Part shown: in pieces, positions 60,354 through 64,000 of the stretch
How the letters are laid out: each line of letters starts with the position of its first letter
Numbering within the stretch: position 1 is the first letter of the stretch
Assembly: GCA_035041965.1 (NCBI GenBank)
Contig: JAPYMA010002896.1
Location: 177,909 to 241,908, forward strand
Direction of reading: 5' to 3'
Origin: Anisakis pegreffii
Lineage: Eukaryota > Nematoda > Chromadorea > Rhabditida > Anisakidae
DNA length: 64,000 nucleotides
Position numbers and translations under genes: made by a program
The notes under the pieces: model-generated
The model's database searches: none
The model's input: only the letters and a program-made list of their open reading frames with translations
What the model was told of the DNA's origin: nothing

Positions 60354-62050
60354 AGTGGTATTGCCGAAGCAAGGTGACAGCACGGAGGACAACGACATCA
60401 ATCAAGTAGCGGTGAGCAGAGTGCAATAAGGTGAACGACAGCGAACGATTTACAGGTCAACTGCAGATCAACGACGAAAGAACTCAGCCGATTTACAGGT
60501 CAAATTTTTACCTTTTGTTTTCTGTTCTTTTATTTTTACGGGTTTTTTTGCATGTTTTGCATGTATATTCCTCCTTAGGTAATTACTGAGAGGGTGCGGC
60601 ACGTTATTACCCGCATTTTGTCTCGAGGTTTTTTTGCTTTTAGGTTATTAGGTAGAAATTAGGTTCTCTAGTAGTTAGGTAAGGTCAGGGTGCAGGTATT
60701 TATTGGTGGAGTTATTGAGTGACTAGGTTCAGGTGTAGTTTGTGGGTTAGGAGTAGGAATTAGTATAGAGGGGATAGATAGTTTTGGTCAGGTATTAAGC
60801 TTAAAGTGGTTGGGTAGGGTCAGGGTGGTCAGTGGCTGAGTGTAGCAGCAACGGATGCATGTTATGTTGTTGCACTGGGGTTATTCACTGGCATACGCAC
60901 CTAAATGACCGCCTTACCTTAGATTCAGCCCATTATTTCAACTGTGATGGATTGATTTTTGCATTGAGTTCGGGAGGTATTTGGTAACCTAAGACTCCTC
61001 TCGTGCCTTGACTCATGGGTCCTGGTCTAGCTTAATCTTAAGTAGTTAGTTGCCTTGCTGTTTTTTGGGAATCTATTTGGGGAATTATATGTAGGCGTTT
61101 AGCATGATTTCAGTCTTAATTGTATCATTCAATGTGCTCTATTTAGGGGTGATTTGAGGTGAGACGAATGAGTGATGAGGGAGATAAGATAAGGGTTGGG
61201 TTGAGATAATGGCCCAAGCATCATGAACCACCATAGCCACGGGTGAGGTTATGGTGGTGAAGTGCGTAAGCCATTTTTGACTGAGATAAGCATCATGTAT
61301 CGCCAAGTCTTTGGGTGAGGCTTGGTTGGTGAAGTGCTTCCGAAGTCTTTGAATGGCTTCCAGTAGGGGGATAGGTTAGGTTAGGTTAGGCTCAGGGGCG
61401 GGGGGAGGGAATAGAGCACATTGTTTGGTACTTTTAAAGCTGACGTTGTTCTAAATGCTTGCATATAGTTTCCCACTTATGTTCTCAATAGACAGCGAGT
61501 CTTCTAGCTGCGTAAGGTTATGCTGGATCAGGACTTATGAGGAGTAGGGTATGACAGGAGGATTAGGTGATCAAATGCTAAACGGATGTCATGTGCAAAG
61601 ATCCTGATCAGCCATAAATGATGGTTTGGGTTTAAGTTCGGGTAGGCATCTAGATGTTTATGACCATGTATAATGTCAGTGTTTCAGCGGCGCGTGCATT
61701 CTTTTCTGATACATTCAGGTCGCTGATTATCCCTGGTTCTGCTTGTACTGCACAAGCACAATAATATCTGGTCAGGCTTCCTTCCCATCGTGCTGATCCC
61801 TCCTTCTAGTTCACAGCTTTCATCTGGACTTGATCACTCCGTGGCTTTACTTTCATTTACCTTCCCCAGCTTTAGCTAGCTACTGGAGCACTTGAGGTCT
61901 TCCTAATAACCTAATTGCAATGAGATTTCGTAATAGAATCCGGGAGGTGACGTGCCGAGATCTCACGATCAGGTATTAGTAGTAAGACTGTTGCCCCTGA
62001 TTTTTTATTATCAATAGTGTTGATAGCAATGCGTCATCTCAGATGCTAAT
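60354..62050 (+). other. G-rich non-coding block with tandem hairpins and GGTTA repeats
   Basis: Composition differs sharply from both flanks (many GGTCAGG, GGTTAGG, GTGGTT). Holds two tandem hairpin units (61,205-61,337) and GGTTAGGTTAGGTTAGG at 61,374-61,390. No protein frame with support. Confidence 0.5.
61205..61337 (+). repeat. Two tandem hairpin units with conserved loop
   Basis: Unit 1 (61,205-61,266) and unit 2 (61,283-61,337) share GAGATAA, AGCATCATG, GGGTGAGG and GGTGAAGTGC but differ in the stems: ACCACCATAGCC with GGTTATGGTGGT in unit 1, versus CGCCAAGTC with GGCTTGGTTG in unit 2. The stem sequence changed while pairing largely persisted. Confidence 0.55.
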
Positions 62051-62064
62051 AAAGTTTTATTAAG

Positions 62065-63415
62065 GTAACATTGCTTACGATCCGCCAAAGCGGATCGCAA
62101 GCAACGATCATCATGAAACGGAGGAGAAACGACAGAAATGGAGGAAATTCACGAGAATAAAGAGTGAAAATGGATCGATCTTTGTTCACGAGGGCGCGCG
62201 AGACGTCAGACAGAAGAACAACAATACTGCGTGAATTTTGGCCTTTTACAATCAGAAGTTAGTTGGACTTTTTTTCAATTTTTTTTGCATGCGATGTTTT
62301 TTTCGGTACTCGCGATAATATAATTTTAACAGTTGCGACTTAAGAATTCTTTTTTTAATAATTTCCATACTTGCGATAATAATTTTTCTTTGATGTTTAT
62401 GATGGTTATCTTCTTCGTAGTTCACGTGAAATTTATTCATAATAATTTTCTTTCTCATTTTTTTGTTGCAGCGGAAATTGAGTGAACAGACTGCTTAAAA
62501 CCTTCGTGTCTTTTTGAAAAGTTTTATAACACGCATTGTTTTGGTGCAGTAAATGAAGTATTTGATAGAAGTTGATCTAACTTTGAATGATCTTCATCAT
62601 GCAATGGAATTAAAAAGTGCGTAATCGGATGCAATATTTCTCTTCAAATCGTAGTGGAGGAATGTTCTGAAAAATAAGGTTAGCGTTTATCTTTCTCTTC
62701 ACTTTTGTCGATTGGTTTGTCAATTTTTATCTATATTCCATCTGAATGAGTTCGACTTCAGATTCATTTGGATTTCGTTTCAAAATCGTCTAAATTTGAC
62801 TTCAGGAAACAAGGTATTAAGAGCGTGGCGACAACAGACTGATGGACAATATGAGTGCGGCGCTCATCTGTGGCAACAAACATCTCATCTGGCTTCCACT
62901 TTTCATGTTATGGTATACTCTTACCTATCATTCTCCAGATATTCTGTTGTTTTCATTCATATTATGATTGTCATTATTATGATTATCATTTTTATTGGTA
63001 CTATGAGAGTTACTGTTGTTTTTAGTACGTTTTGGATTCGAATTTATGATAGTTATTGTATTTAGAATGTTTCTGCAAACCGCCCCAAAAGTCGATACCA
63101 AGAATCGTCTTACTATATATCATCTCCGGTATGCGTGTTCACAATTTCATTATTCCAAAACTAGTGTCTTCCTGTCCATTTTTTTATTTTGATATATTCC
63201 ATGAAAACCATCGTGGATTCCGTACGACATCCGCTTTTTTGGCTTCCTTTAATAGGCTCATTTCTATGCAGAACGAAACATTTGACCTAAAAAAACAAGT
63301 AGTAGTATGAGTGAGACCTTTGAGCTGGTTTTGGTGTCAGGCAGAACTCGAATCGGGAGTGGAAGGAGGCATTCAATCGCCAAAGCAATGGAGAACAATG
63401 ACTGATTTCTACTAG
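62065..63415 (+). CDS. Immunoglobulin-domain (zig-8/Dpr-like) protein, 3' exons
   Basis: Well-supported exons: 62806-62912, 63066-63128, 63272-63298, 63341-63415 (stop TAG), phases 1/0/0/0 consistent. Exon 62806 has the Ig F-strand motif TDGQYECGAHLWQQTSHLAS; the C-terminal tail reads NVSANRPKSRYQESSYYISS, NETFDLKKQ, then QWRTMTDFY. An upstream exon ending at 62257 (phase 1, donor GTTAGT) supplies SDRRTTILREFWPFTIR, which fits the zig-8/Dpr/DIP pattern 'D-R ... W-x-L-x-I ... D-G-x-Y-x-C'. The matching N-terminal half (QKWRKFTRIKSENGS) sits in the same block but one frame off, so either a splice choice was missed or there is an indel near 62,165. Such proteins are secreted or surface neuronal adhesion molecules. 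The first Ig cysteine was not located. Confidence 0.55.
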
Positions 63416-63463
63416 TGGCATTCACCATCGCAGATCTCACAAAAGTTTTTTTGGTATACTTCT

Positions 63464-63784
63464 TTGTTCTTCAAATTTTATATTGTTCCAATCATTACCA
63501 TTGTTGTGGTTTTCATTGTGTCTATTGTTATCGTAATAATTGATGTTTTGAATTACGTTCTGAATGGTTTTTATAAAGTGTTTTTATTTGCTGGAATATA
63601 CTGCTTGAGGAATTTGGAGATTTCATATAAGATTTGGTATGGAAACTTTAAAGGAGAGAAAATCTTTATTGTGACTTTAGAATACGAAGACAATATGAAG
63701 AAAGCAGCGAGCAGGGATGATTTCCTCGCTGCTTATCGAGAAAATGTGTCAAAATCAAGTGAGATGTGGTGCAATTCAACCTAA
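63464..63784 (+). CDS. Open frame with hydrophobic N-terminus; possible alternative last exon
   Basis: 106 codons. The first half (IVPIITIVVVFIVSIVIVII) may just be T-rich intron; the second half after TGTGACTTTAG (63,680) looks coding: EYEDNMKKAASRDDFLAAYR, then ENVSKSSEMWCNST-stop. Contains the perfect inverted repeat AGCAGCGAG/CTCGCTGCT (63,703-63,733). It could be an alternative 3' exon of the Ig-domain gene or an independent frame. Confidence 0.25.
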   Translation: MFFKFYIVPIITIVVVFIVSIVIVIIDVLNYVLNGFYKVFLFAGIYCLRNLEISYKIWYGNFKGEKIFIVTLEYEDNMKKAASRDDFLAAYRENVSKSSEMWCNST

Positions 63785-64000
63785 AACTCAGTATGTTTTC
63801 TAAATTTTTTATTCCTTTCTTTCATATTATTTGTTCTCTTCTTGTTTTAGCTTGCATGTTTGATCCGTGTAAGTTATCATTATTTTAGCCCACATCCAGT
63901 CTTCACTACTCAAGTAATTAAAAGAGGTCAAGGGTAGAGGAGAAGCTGAAATTTTTTGAATAATCTATTTTAGTATGTTTCATAGCAAGCGAATGACTTA

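Overview
The window is AT-rich (by eye roughly two-thirds A+T), intron-dense eukaryotic DNA and most likely comes from a nematode. The support is: short introns with TTTTCAG-type 3' splice sites, an FMRFamide-like neuropeptide precursor, a tandem pair of nematode-style serpentine receptors, and bilaterian SEPSECS and RABGAP1 orthologues. All gene models were assembled by hand from splice sites, codon phase and recalled family sequence; nothing was run through a program.

Layout. 0-14.9 kb: no gene recognised; stacked repeats (a 345-bp direct repeat pair, a hAT-like terminus, two blocks of an alternating satellite, a tRNA-headed SINE-like array, a dispersed ~700-bp repeat pair and a three-copy ~180-bp repeat). 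14.9-19.3 kb (-): a complete 12-exon SEPSECS gene (selenocysteine synthesis), 479 aa. 19.9-21.2 kb: a large palindromic transposable element with a tRNA-like box A in each arm. 21.2-30.3 kb (+): one internally deleted and two full ~5-kb repeat units, each full unit carrying an intact-looking 7TM receptor gene; the 5' ~690 bp of the two genes is nearly identical while the rest has diverged, as expected from gene conversion. 31.65-33.42 kb (+): a 4-exon, 120-aa secreted precursor of RFamide peptides. 36.3-51.5 kb (-): a 25-exon RABGAP1/tbc-11 RabGAP of about 1,143 aa (PTB, kinesin-like, TBC and coiled-coil parts).

55.4-64 kb (+): strand composition becomes T-rich and at least two transcription units run rightward. 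The first (55.46-56.8 kb) is spliced and packed with small perfect hairpins, two of which keep the same ACAAGC loop while a stem pair changes in a compensatory way. The second (first exon 58.69 kb, last exons 62.8-63.4 kb) appears to encode a secreted protein with an immunoglobulin V-type domain. Between them are more perfect hairpins, a 50-bp inverted repeat, a sequence resembling a non-LTR-retrotransposon motif, and two tandem hairpin units.

The genes do not form one pathway. Strongest biological points: novel RFamide peptides, a receptor pair under apparent gene conversion, and an unexplained hairpin-rich transcribed region at the right end.
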